DNA of 27,944 nt from CAVVWJ01 sp964475685 (lineage in GTDB: Bacteria; Gemmatimonadota; Gemmatimonadetes; Gemmatimonadales; GWC2-71-9), in contig CAYYXP010000057.1 of NCBI GenBank assembly GCA_964475685.1, forward strand, positions 1-27,944, in the 5' to 3' direction. Numbering within the stretch: the first letter of the stretch is position 1; each line of letters starts with the position of its first letter. Below, piece after piece: positions 7,238-15,030 of the stretch. The position numbers and the translations under genes were made by a program. The notes below the pieces were generated by a model that saw nothing but the letters and a program-made list of their open reading frames with translations, was not told where the DNA came from and did no database searches.

Positions 7238-8371
7238 ATGACCGCCGCGGATCTCCTCCCCGCCCTTCCGTGGCTGGCCCCCTTTGCCGGGTTGGCCCGC
7301 CTCGCGCAAACCAAGCCGAACCTCTCCGACGTCGCTCCCGCATCCGGCACGCTCGTCTCGATCGTCATTCCCGCCCGCAACGAGGCCGCCAATATCGAAA
7401 CGGCGGTCCGCTCCATCCTGTCTTCCGCGTACGATCCCTTCGAGCTGATCGTGGTGGACGACCGTTCCACCGACGGGACCGCTTCCATCGTCGAGCGTCT
7501 CGCAGCGGGCGGCGGCCGGCTGCGGCTGGTGCGTGGCGAGCCGCTTCCGGAGGGATGGTACGGGAAGCCGTGGGCCTGCCTTCAGGGATTTCGTGAGTCC
7601 CGGGGTGGTCTCGTGCTCTTTACCGACGCGGACACACGGCACGAACCGGATCTGCTGGGCCGGGCGGTCGGCGCGATGCGGCTGACGGGGGCGAAGCTGG
7701 TGACCGTCGCGCCACATCAGTTGTGCGAAAGCTTCTGGGAGCGGCTGGTCATGCCCCAGATCTGGCTGCTGCTGGGGCTCCGCTATAACCCGAGAGCTGT
7801 CAACCGAGCCCGGCGCGGGCGGGACGTCATCGCCAACGGACAATTCATCCTGACGACACGGGAGGCATACGAGGCGGCAGGCACCCACGCCGCGGTCAGG
7901 CACGCGGTGGCCGAGGACCTCGCGCTGGCGCAGGCCTACCTGAGGGAGGGGCAGAGCATCCATTTTGCCTTCGCCGACCGGCTGATGGAGACCCGGATGT
8001 ACCGCAGCCTGGGCGAGCTCGTCGAGGGATGGTCGAAGAACATCTACCTCGGCGGCCGAGCCTCGTTCCCCGACGAGCCTTTCCTGCGGGCCCTGGTGCC
8101 GGTGATGCTGGCGATGGCCATCGGGTTCTGGCTGGTTCCTCCCGTCACCCTCGCGGCTTCCGGAGGAACCGGCGCGCTCGGCGTTGCGGCAGCGGCGGCG
8201 ACCCTGCTCTCCGCTCTCTTCTGGATGTTGATCTCGTTCGGGATGCGGATTCCGCCGGTCTACGGCCTGGGGTATCCTATCGGGGCGGCGATGGCGCTCT
8301 TCATCGTGGCCCGGTCCACCTGGCGAGGCAGCCGCAAGGTGGTCTGGCGCGGTCGAACCTACGGCGCATAG
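7238..8371 (+). CDS. Family 2 membrane glycosyltransferase (CrtQ/HpnB-like)
   Basis: This is a 377-aa inverting GT-A glycosyltransferase anchored by C-terminal helices. The N-terminal part carries SIVIPARNEAANIE, VVDDRSTDGT and LFTDADTRHEPD (the DXD-type metal/sugar-nucleotide site), with GWYGKPWACLQG between them. A later ANGQFILTTREAYEAAG and an acidic ED pair (AVAEDLAL) belong to the acceptor/catalytic region. At least three hydrophobic helices follow (VMLAMAIGFWLVPPV, LLSALFWMLISFG, PIGAAMALFIVA). The combination matches the subgroup containing carotenoid glycosyltransferase CrtQ and hopanoid-associated HpnB, so a lipid or isoprenoid acceptor is plausible but unproven. The start is the ATG at 7238; a longer frame runs back into the previous gene. 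Its 3' end overlaps the convergent secreted-protein gene by 13 bp. Confidence 0.84.
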   Translation: MTAADLLPALPWLAPFAGLARLAQTKPNLSDVAPASGTLVSIVIPARNEAANIETAVRSILSSAYDPFELIVVDDRSTDGTASIVERLAAGGGRLRLVRGEPLPEGWYGKPWACLQGFRESRGGLVLFTDADTRHEPDLLGRAVGAMRLTGAKLVTVAPHQLCESFWERLVMPQIWLLLGLRYNPRAVNRARRGRDVIANGQFILTTREAYEAAGTHAAVRHAVAEDLALAQAYLREGQSIHFAFADRLMETRMYRSLGELVEGWSKNIYLGGRASFPDEPFLRALVPVMLAMAIGFWLVPPVTLAASGGTGALGVAAAAATLLSALFWMLISFGMRIPPVYGLGYPIGAAMALFIVARSTWRGSRKVVWRGRTYGA

Positions 8372-9027
8372 CTGCCCCCCACCCGCTCCACCACGAGGTC
8401 TTGTGCCGGGATGCGCCCGCCGAGAAGGCGGCCGGCAGGGTCGAGGCGCAAGTGGTACTCGACGGTACCGATCGCCATCCTGACCGAGTCCGCGCCAAGA
8501 GCCGACACTTTTCCCGCCAGCGTCTGCCCCCCACCCAGATTGAAGAGCGGCACCTCTGATGCGGAGCCGTGTGCCCGCGCCTGGCGGACGGCCTGCTCCA
8601 GCAAGGCGAACGAGAGATTGAGGTAGGGAATCGCGCCGCGCTGGGTACCCAGGACGTAGGTTCGTACTCCTGCACCGTTGGCCTCGTCCACCGCGGCACT
8701 GTCTTCCCTGAAGATGACACGGGCACGGGAGATGATCTTCGCCTTCGCCCTCCCGCTGTCACCCTTCTGGCGTACAGTGACCTCGATGAGCGGCACCGTC
8801 CCATCCGGGGCGAGAACGGCAGAATACCACTGCGACGTGGATTTCGAGTTGCGGACCGTGAGGGTTCCGTTGATGCCGGTTTCGGTCCGGGAGAAGCTCT
8901 CGGTGGCGACGGTGTCGTTGGCGTGGCGGACGACGAAGACGCCGCTGTCGGCGACCGCCTGAGCATGCAACCGAATGGGCGCCAGGACCGCGGCCAGCGT
9001 CAGGAGATGCGGGAGGTGTCGTGTCAT
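8359..9027 (-). CDS. Secreted protein of unknown function
   Basis: I do not recognise the family. The 222-aa product begins MTRHLPHLLTLAAVLAPIRL and then HAQA, a good Sec signal peptide with an A-x-A-type cleavage site near residue 25. The mature part looks beta-rich: short strands, many polar residues, a central LGTQRGAIPYLNLSFALLEQAV and a closing LDPAGRLLGGRIP repeat-like turn. There is no Cys and no enzyme motif. It is likely periplasmic or envelope-associated. The start at 9027 is the ATG giving the signal peptide; the frame stays open farther upstream but there it only mirrors the methyltransferase gene. The gene is divergent from the methyltransferase and convergent with the glycosyltransferase. 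Confidence 0.72.
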   Translation of the reverse strand: MTRHLPHLLTLAAVLAPIRLHAQAVADSGVFVVRHANDTVATESFSRTETGINGTLTVRNSKSTSQWYSAVLAPDGTVPLIEVTVRQKGDSGRAKAKIISRARVIFREDSAAVDEANGAGVRTYVLGTQRGAIPYLNLSFALLEQAVRQARAHGSASEVPLFNLGGGQTLAGKVSALGADSVRMAIGTVEYHLRLDPAGRLLGGRIPAQDLVVERVGGSYAP

Positions 9028-9127
9028 GGATGGAGGATATCTGGTGACCCGTCCGGCGTGAAGATGGTGCGGGCTCACGGAATGGCAGGGGCTAACCTGG
9101 GACGGTCCAAACCAGGGGGCCGCGGCA

Positions 9128-12100
9128 GTGGAACTCGATGGTGTCCTGCGCAGCCTCCGGGCGCTGGAGGATCTCCCCCGCCTTGTCGCCGCGCTGGGCC
9201 ATCTCCCGCTGTACGAAGCCGTTCCGTCCCTGACGGGAAGGCAGCAGAGAGGCATTGATGGTCCGGCGGTGGTGGTCGGCAAGGCGGGCAGGTTTCCCTG
9301 GTTTGCGGTCTCCAGCCCGGCACCTGACCGAGCTGCGAATGGGCTGGCCCGCAGGCTCGGAGGCCGGGGCCGCATCGCCGGGGTGCTGGCGCTCGATGCC
9401 GCGGGGCGGCGGCTCGCAGTTTCCGTTGCCCTCGAGGGCAGTCCCACCCTCACCATTGATCTCGACCGTCCCTCGCCGGCGGCACTCGCCTCGCTCGGCC
9501 GCATTGCCGGCATGGGAGAGGGCGGCGCGCTCGCCTACGCCTCCAGAGTCGTCCATGCTCTTGCCACGGAGGACGCGGGACGGAGGTTCTTTCGAGAGTT
9601 CAGCGCCACCCTCGACCACGTCACCGCGGCGTTGCCTGCCACCACCGACCCCGAAGACCGCCGCGGCTTCGTTCTCCTTCAGCTCACCCGGGTTCTCTTC
9701 CTCTATTTCGTGCAGGCCAAGGGGTGGCTCGCCGGCCGGGAGCAATTCCTCGCGGAGGAAGTCGATCGCTGCCTCGCCGCGAAAAAGCACATTCATCGAG
9801 ACCTTCTCCGGCCGCTCTTCTTCGGCACGCTGAATCGCCCAATCCATGAGCGGGGGCGCGCCGCCGTCCGCTTCGGCGCCATTCCCTTTCTCAACGGAGG
9901 CCTGTTCGAGCCTCACCCCCTCGAGCAACGTCTCCGCCGGGATATTCCCAACACCGCCTGGCGAGAGGCGTTCGATCGGCTGTTCGAACGCTTCCACTTC
10001 ACCGTATCCGAGAGCGCGCCCGGGGGCGGGATCGCTCCCGACATGCTCGGGCGCGTCTTCGAGGGCGTGATGTCACCGGCCACCCGGCGGGCATCGGGCA
10101 CCTTCTACACTCCCGCCGCACTGGTCGTCAAGATGGTGCAGGCCGCAATCGTGGCGGCGGTGGCGCCCCGCCTCGACTGCAGCGAGTCGGAAGCAGGACG
10201 CCTGCTGGACTCCGGCAATGCCCGCGCGGCCGCCGCCGTTGCCGGGCTCACCATTCTCGATCCCGCGGTCGGCTCCGGCGCCTTCCTGCTTGGCGCGCTC
10301 GATCGACTCGCATTCATCGCTCGACTTGCCGGGGGAGACGAATCCGAACGGAAGCGAAGGATCCTTCAGCGCAATCTGTTCGGCGTAGACCGGAGCGCCA
10401 CCGCCGTCCGCCTTGCGGAGCTCAGGCTCTGGCTCGCGGTCATCGCGGAGGATCGCTCCGATCGGCCCAGCCGGGTGAGGCCGCTGCCCAATCTCGATTG
10501 TCTCATCAGACAAGGGGACAGCCTCTTCGAGCCGGCCGGTTGCGGCACTCGAGTCGGCCGGCCCTCGGCCGATGTCGCGAACCGGGTCGGCGAGCTCCGG
10601 CAGGGCATCGTCACCGCAGTGGGCCGGGCCAAGCGGCCGATGGTACGGGAGCTTCGGGAGATGGAGTCGCGCGCCGCGGCGGAGTCGTTCGCCGCGGCGG
10701 AAGAGGCCATCAGGGTGGAGATCGCCGAGTGCCTGCATGCAGCCAGGGCGCGCGACCTGTTCGGTGACCGCCACGGCCTCGACGCCCAGCTTCGTGCGCG
10801 CATCGGCGCCTGCCGCAACGAGCTGCGCTCTGTCCGGGCCGCCCGGCGCACTGTGGCCCGGGAGCGCGAGCTGCCGTGGTTTCACTACCAGAGTCATTTT
10901 CCCGACGTCTTCGCATGCGGAGGGTTCGATCTCGTCGTGGGGAACCCTCCCTGGCTCAGGGCGGAGGAGGTTCCCCGGGAGCAGCGAGACCGCCTGGCGG
11001 AGCGCTACCGATGGTGGGGCCGAGGCTGCGGCTGGGGGAACCGGCCCGACCTCTCCGTCGCCTTCCTCGAGCGCGCCTTCGAGCTGGCCAAGCCAGGCGG
11101 CACGGTAGCGCTGCTGCTTCCGGCCAAACTCGGCTCCGCCAGTTACGGCGCAGTGGCTCGCCACGCTCTGGCGTCCACCACCACGCTCATCCGGGTCGCC
11201 GACCTCACCACCGACCCCGACGCGGCATTCGACGCCACGGTGTATCCGCTCGCCCTCGTGGCCCGGCGGGAAGCCGCCCCGGCAGGCCACCGCGTCGCCA
11301 CCTCACTCGCGGGAGAGAGGAGTGGCGTCCCCCAATCGAAACTCAGAGGAGGCGGACCATGGATGCTCACCGGGGGGCGGGCGCAGCGCATCCTCGCCGC
11401 ACTTGCGCGCGAGCATCCCCGCCTCGGCGACAGCATCTCATGCCACCTCGGGCTCAAGACCGGCGCCAACGGCATCTTCCTCGACCCTCCGGACGCCATC
11501 GAGCCCGAACTCGTCCGTCGAGCCATCCGCGGGCGCGACGTTCACCCCTTTCGGGCGGTTTCGGGCGCGCGGCTGCTCTACACCCACGGCCGCGACGGCC
11601 GGCCGCTTCCCGCGTTGCCGCGGGCGGCGGCGGCACACCTGGCGGCACACGAGAATGCGCTTCGCGCCCGGGCGGACTTCCTCGGCGGGCCGCCGTGGGC
11701 GCTCTTCCGGACACGGGCCGCCACCGCCAGCCACCGAGTGGTCTGGGCCGATCTCGGCCGCGAGCTCAGGGCCGCGGCGCTCACCGACGCCGAGGATCGC
11801 GAGATGGTTCCCCTCAACACCTGCTACGTCGCCGTGGCGGAGTCGAAGGCCGAGGCCGAGCGGCTCGCCGCGTGGCTCAACTCCACGTGGATCAGGGTCG
11901 CGGCGCGGATGGGGGCGGTTCCGGCTGCCGGGGGCTTCGTCCGCTTCGCCGGCAACACCGTCGGCCGACTTCCTCTTCCCACAAGCGCCCTGTGCGACTC
12001 CCGGCTGGATACTCTGGCCGTCGCCGCTCGGGGAGGCACCCCGGTCCAACATGACCTCGACAATCTCACCGCACAGCATCTGGCCCTCTCCGCCGCCGAC

Positions 12101-12151
12101 CAGGACGCGCTTCGGTCGCTGGTGGGCGCGGGCGCCACGCGTCAGCGCTGA
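9128..12151 (+). CDS. Eco57I/TaqI-type N6-adenine DNA methyltransferase (RM/BREX/DISARM-like), no visible nuclease domain
   Basis: This is a large (1007 aa) DNA-modifying enzyme. Residues about 1-130 form an uncharacterised alpha/beta domain, and about 170-330 a helical region with LLQLTRVLFLYFVQAKGW and the family hallmark I252-PFLNGGLFE261. GTFYTPAALVVKM leads into SAM-binding motif I, L-D378-P-A-V-G-S-G. Catalytic motif IV is N606-P-P-W609, an amino-methyltransferase type of the gamma order. The C-terminal third resembles a TaqI-like specificity domain (AAWLNSTWIRV, NTVGRLPLP). I find no PD-(D/E)xK or other nuclease motif, unlike type IIG or ISP enzymes. The GTG start is preceded by AGGGGG at good spacing. 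The SNF2 helicase follows after 13 nt. It most likely marks host DNA in a defence or epigenetic system. Confidence 0.85.
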   Translation: MELDGVLRSLRALEDLPRLVAALGHLPLYEAVPSLTGRQQRGIDGPAVVVGKAGRFPWFAVSSPAPDRAANGLARRLGGRGRIAGVLALDAAGRRLAVSVALEGSPTLTIDLDRPSPAALASLGRIAGMGEGGALAYASRVVHALATEDAGRRFFREFSATLDHVTAALPATTDPEDRRGFVLLQLTRVLFLYFVQAKGWLAGREQFLAEEVDRCLAAKKHIHRDLLRPLFFGTLNRPIHERGRAAVRFGAIPFLNGGLFEPHPLEQRLRRDIPNTAWREAFDRLFERFHFTVSESAPGGGIAPDMLGRVFEGVMSPATRRASGTFYTPAALVVKMVQAAIVAAVAPRLDCSESEAGRLLDSGNARAAAAVAGLTILDPAVGSGAFLLGALDRLAFIARLAGGDESERKRRILQRNLFGVDRSATAVRLAELRLWLAVIAEDRSDRPSRVRPLPNLDCLIRQGDSLFEPAGCGTRVGRPSADVANRVGELRQGIVTAVGRAKRPMVRELREMESRAAAESFAAAEEAIRVEIAECLHAARARDLFGDRHGLDAQLRARIGACRNELRSVRAARRTVARERELPWFHYQSHFPDVFACGGFDLVVGNPPWLRAEEVPREQRDRLAERYRWWGRGCGWGNRPDLSVAFLERAFELAKPGGTVALLLPAKLGSASYGAVARHALASTTTLIRVADLTTDPDAAFDATVYPLALVARREAAPAGHRVATSLAGERSGVPQSKLRGGGPWMLTGGRAQRILAALAREHPRLGDSISCHLGLKTGANGIFLDPPDAIEPELVRRAIRGRDVHPFRAVSGARLLYTHGRDGRPLPALPRAAAAHLAAHENALRARADFLGGPPWALFRTRAATASHRVVWADLGRELRAAALTDAEDREMVPLNTCYVAVAESKAEAERLAAWLNSTWIRVAARMGAVPAAGGFVRFAGNTVGRLPLPTSALCDSRLDTLAVAARGGTPVQHDLDNLTAQHLALSAADQDALRSLVGAGATRQR

Positions 12152-12164
12152 CACGTTGAGGCCG

Positions 12165-14354
12165 GTGCCGGATCCCCTCCTCACCGGGCTCGACATCGGG
12201 CCGGTCACGCGGGCGGCGGACGTAGCCCGCGCCATCGCGTGGAGCCTCCGGCCGCCGGAGGACCCTACAGCCTCTCCATCCTGGTTGCTCGACGGCCAGC
12301 ACCGGAGCTTCAGAAGAGTGCTGGCAGCCTTGCGCCGGTACCGGGGAGCGCTCCTGGCCGACCCGGTCGGAAGCGGGAAGACGTACGTCGCCCTCGCCGC
12401 CGCCTCGTCGTTCAACCCGCGGGGCCCCACCGCGTGTCTTGTCCCGGCAACGCTGGTGCATCAATGGGAGGCCGCAGCGGCGCGGGTGGGAGTGAGCGTG
12501 GAGGTCATCTCTCACGAGCGGCTCAGCCGGGGCCGGTTGCCGCAGGGAACCCGGGGGCTCGTGGTCATTGACGAAAGCCATCACCACAGGAACCCTGCTA
12601 CGCGGCGCTACACGGTCACGGCCCCGTGGCTGGTGGGACGGCCGGTGCTGCTGGTCACCGCTACGCCGGTGGTCAACCGCCTGGCCGACCTCTCGCACCA
12701 GCTGCGGCTCGGCATAAGGGACGACGCCCTGGCCGCCGATGGGGTGGTGTCGCTGCATCGCGCGATACTCGAGGGGCGCGAGGTGCCGGCGCTGGCGAGA
12801 ATCGTGGTGGAGGAGCCGGGCCCGGTCGGGTCCCGGCCCGGCCGGTCGAGCGTCCTCTCGGCGCCGTCCGAAGATGAGTGTGTCAGCGTGGCCAAGTCGC
12901 TCGAGCGTGTCGGAGTCCTCACCCTCTCATGTCACCCCCCTACCGCGGCCCTCGTGCGCGGCGTTCTCTGCCGCGCCGCCGGATCGAGCCCCGCCGCGCT
13001 GCTGGGCGCCCTCCGGCGATATCGGACGCTCCTCCTCCATGCGCGCGATGCGCGAGCGACCGGACGGATGCTCGGGCGAGCGGACCTTCGCAGGTTCGCC
13101 GGCGAGCTGGAGGAACAACTCGTGTTCTGGCAGCTCGTCGGCTGCGGCGAAGGCGGACTCGACCTGCATCTCGGCGATCTCGAGGTGCTCAACCGGGTGA
13201 TTGTCGAAACGGCGGCAACCGCGTCGGGCCCCGACCTCAAGCTCGACCGCCTGAAGGCCATCCTGGCCGACGACCGCCCCACTCTCGTCTTCGTCGGACG
13301 AAAGGAGACCGTCCGCCACCTGCGGGATGGGCTGGGCGGCAGGCCGGTGGCATGGTGCACCGGGGAACGAGCGGGGCTGGGACCGGCTCGCGTCCCTCGC
13401 GAGACCGTGCTCTCGTGGTTTCGCACCGCGGCGTTCGACCACGATCGCCGCCCATCGCCGGCACCACTCCACCTCGTGGCCACCGACGTGGCGGCGGAAG
13501 GCCTCGACCTGCAACGCGCCTCCCGGATCGTACACTACGATTTGCCGTGGACCCCGATGCGGCTTGAGCAGCGGGAGGGCCGCGCCGTGCGCCTTGGCTC
13601 CGTCCATCCGATGGTCGAGGTCGTACGGTTCCTCCCGCCGCCGGCCCTCGAGGCGGCGATTGGGGTCGAGGCGTGCCTGGCGGCCAAGTCCGGTCTTCCT
13701 GCCCGCGCCGGCCTCGGGCCTCGCGCGGCCGCGCAATGGAAGTGGCGGGCCGAACTCGGCGCCATCGTTGGAGGCGGGCCCGGTATGGCCGGGATCGGGG
13801 TGGTGGCGGGCGGGCCGCGCGGCATGCTCGCGGGGTTCACGCTGCACGCCGAGCTCGGCGCGAAACGCGAATGCATCGGCGCAGTGGCAGGATGGCTGGG
13901 TGCGGACGGAGTCTGGTCGGAAGACCGTGACGTGATCGTGCGTGCGATGGCGGTCGCCGCCGGATCACGAGAGCCGCTGGCGGTGGACGATTGCCGCCTG
14001 CGAGAGGCGCTCCGCCTGCTCGCCGCTCCGATCCGGGAGCATCTCTCGACCGCGGCGGGGCGGCGGTGGACGGGCACCGAACCCGACGCCGCCGCGCGCG
14101 CGCTCGCAGCGCGATTGAGGAAGGCGGTAAGCAGTGCCGCCCGGAGTCGCGACGTCCGTGCGCTGGAGCATCTCGAGCGCGCGCTGGGGTTCGTGGGGGG
14201 CGGCCACACCGCCGGTGAAGCGGCGCTGGTGCGGCGGCTCGCGGATTCGACCGAGGGTCAGCTCACCGCGGCACTCGCGCGGCTGCCGGCCGCGACGCCG
14301 CGGCCGGATGCGATCGAGGTGCGGATCAGCGGCGTGGTTCTCTTCGGAGAATGA
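12165..14354 (+). CDS. SNF2/superfamily 2 helicase partner of the methyltransferase
   Basis: This DNA translocase/helicase is about 729 aa. Motif I is G69-S-G-K-T73 in ADPVGSGKTYVAL; motif II is D136-E-S-H139; motif III is LVTATPVVN. The second RecA lobe has TLVFVGRKETV, VATDVAAEGLDLQRA, HYDLPWTP and the arginine finger in Q469-REGRAVRLG. The order and the QREGR motif fit the SNF2/RapA/DrmD-like branch. The last 220 residues are helical and unassigned, with no nuclease motif. The start is uncertain: GTG at 12165 (GAGG three nt upstream) or TTG at 12156; the open frame upstream of these only overlaps the methyltransferase gene. Thirteen nt from the methyltransferase, it surely belongs to the same transcript. 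Related helicases in DISARM, BREX and type I/ISP systems translocate on unmodified DNA. Confidence 0.85.
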   Translation: MPDPLLTGLDIGPVTRAADVARAIAWSLRPPEDPTASPSWLLDGQHRSFRRVLAALRRYRGALLADPVGSGKTYVALAAASSFNPRGPTACLVPATLVHQWEAAAARVGVSVEVISHERLSRGRLPQGTRGLVVIDESHHHRNPATRRYTVTAPWLVGRPVLLVTATPVVNRLADLSHQLRLGIRDDALAADGVVSLHRAILEGREVPALARIVVEEPGPVGSRPGRSSVLSAPSEDECVSVAKSLERVGVLTLSCHPPTAALVRGVLCRAAGSSPAALLGALRRYRTLLLHARDARATGRMLGRADLRRFAGELEEQLVFWQLVGCGEGGLDLHLGDLEVLNRVIVETAATASGPDLKLDRLKAILADDRPTLVFVGRKETVRHLRDGLGGRPVAWCTGERAGLGPARVPRETVLSWFRTAAFDHDRRPSPAPLHLVATDVAAEGLDLQRASRIVHYDLPWTPMRLEQREGRAVRLGSVHPMVEVVRFLPPPALEAAIGVEACLAAKSGLPARAGLGPRAAAQWKWRAELGAIVGGGPGMAGIGVVAGGPRGMLAGFTLHAELGAKRECIGAVAGWLGADGVWSEDRDVIVRAMAVAAGSREPLAVDDCRLREALRLLAAPIREHLSTAAGRRWTGTEPDAAARALAARLRKAVSSAARSRDVRALEHLERALGFVGGGHTAGEAALVRRLADSTEGQLTAALARLPAATPRPDAIEVRISGVVLFGE

Positions 14355-14379
14355 CGCGGGGCGCCGCCGCCGCTACGTT
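14351..14379 (+). promoter_or_regulatory. Promoter of the HAD phosphatase (start-proximal -10)
   Basis: ATGACG (14351-14356), a 17-bp spacer and TACGTT (14374-14379), followed by 6 nt and the ATG at 14386. No Shine-Dalgarno sequence is present. The -35 overlaps the helicase stop codon. Confidence 0.45.
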
Positions 14380-14385
14380 TGTGCC

Positions 14386-15030
14386 ATGCCCCGACCCCGG
14401 ATCATCCTCTTCGACCTCGACGGGACCCTCATCGACTCCGTCCGCCTGATCCTCGACAGCTACCACCACACTCTGCGCTCGCACGGCCTTCCGCCGCGCA
14501 CCGACGAGGAGTGGCTCCGCGGTCTCGGTACGCCGCTCACCGTCCAGTTCTCCGACTGGAGCAACGACCCCGCCACGCTCCAGGCGCTCATCGCCACGTA
14601 CCGGGAATACAACCTCGAGCATCACGACCGGATGGTCACGGTGTACCCTGGGGTGGTGGACGCGGTCGCCGCGATCCGCGCCGCGGGTGTGCGGACCGGC
14701 CTCGTCACCAGCAAGAATCGCAGCGGCGCAATTCGGGGGCTCGAGCTCGCCGGGATGGTACGGATGATGGACGTGCTCGTGTGCGCCGATGAAGTCACCA
14801 ACCCCAAGCCCCATCCGGAGCCGGTGGAGAAGGCGGTACGCACTTTGGGCGGGGACGTGCGCGAGACGGTCTACGTGGGCGACAGCATTCACGACATGCA
14901 GTCGGGGCGTGCAGCGGGAGTCCGGACGGCCGCCGCGCTCTGGGGCCCGTTCGGGCGGAGCCACCTCGACGGCGCCGCTCCCGATGTGTGGCTCGAGTCT
15001 CCGTCGGACCTGCCGGGCCTGCTCGACTAG
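14386..15030 (+). CDS. HAD-superfamily phosphatase, PpaX/Gph-like
   Basis: This is a cytosolic HAD subfamily IA hydrolase of 214 aa. Motif I is F-D10-L-D12-G-T with a long cap domain (ILDSYHHTLRSHGLPP), motif II is the T-S in GLVTSKN, motif III is the lysine in NPKPHPEP, and motif IV is YVGDSIHDM. The N-terminus resembles pyrophosphatase PpaX and phosphoglycolate phosphatase Gph. Which of PPi, phosphoglycolate or another phosphoester is hydrolysed cannot be told from sequence. The start ATG directly follows a -10-like box, and a longer open frame runs back into the helicase without HAD similarity. The stop codon TAG is part of a CTAG tetramer that also holds the stop of the converging kinase-like gene. 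Confidence 0.85.
   Translation: MPRPRIILFDLDGTLIDSVRLILDSYHHTLRSHGLPPRTDEEWLRGLGTPLTVQFSDWSNDPATLQALIATYREYNLEHHDRMVTVYPGVVDAVAAIRAAGVRTGLVTSKNRSGAIRGLELAGMVRMMDVLVCADEVTNPKPHPEPVEKAVRTLGGDVRETVYVGDSIHDMQSGRAAGVRTAAALWGPFGRSHLDGAAPDVWLESPSDLPGLLD

Noticed and set aside
11322..12164. N-terminal extension of the helicase frame into the methyltransferase gene
   Set aside because: The overlapping part is Ser/Pro/Arg-rich and motif-free, while the methyltransferase frame carries conserved motifs over the same bases.
9128..14354. Complete DISARM, BREX or type I restriction system
   Set aside because: No drmA/B/C, pglZ, brxC, hsdS or nuclease gene is present in the window; only methyltransferase and helicase are seen.
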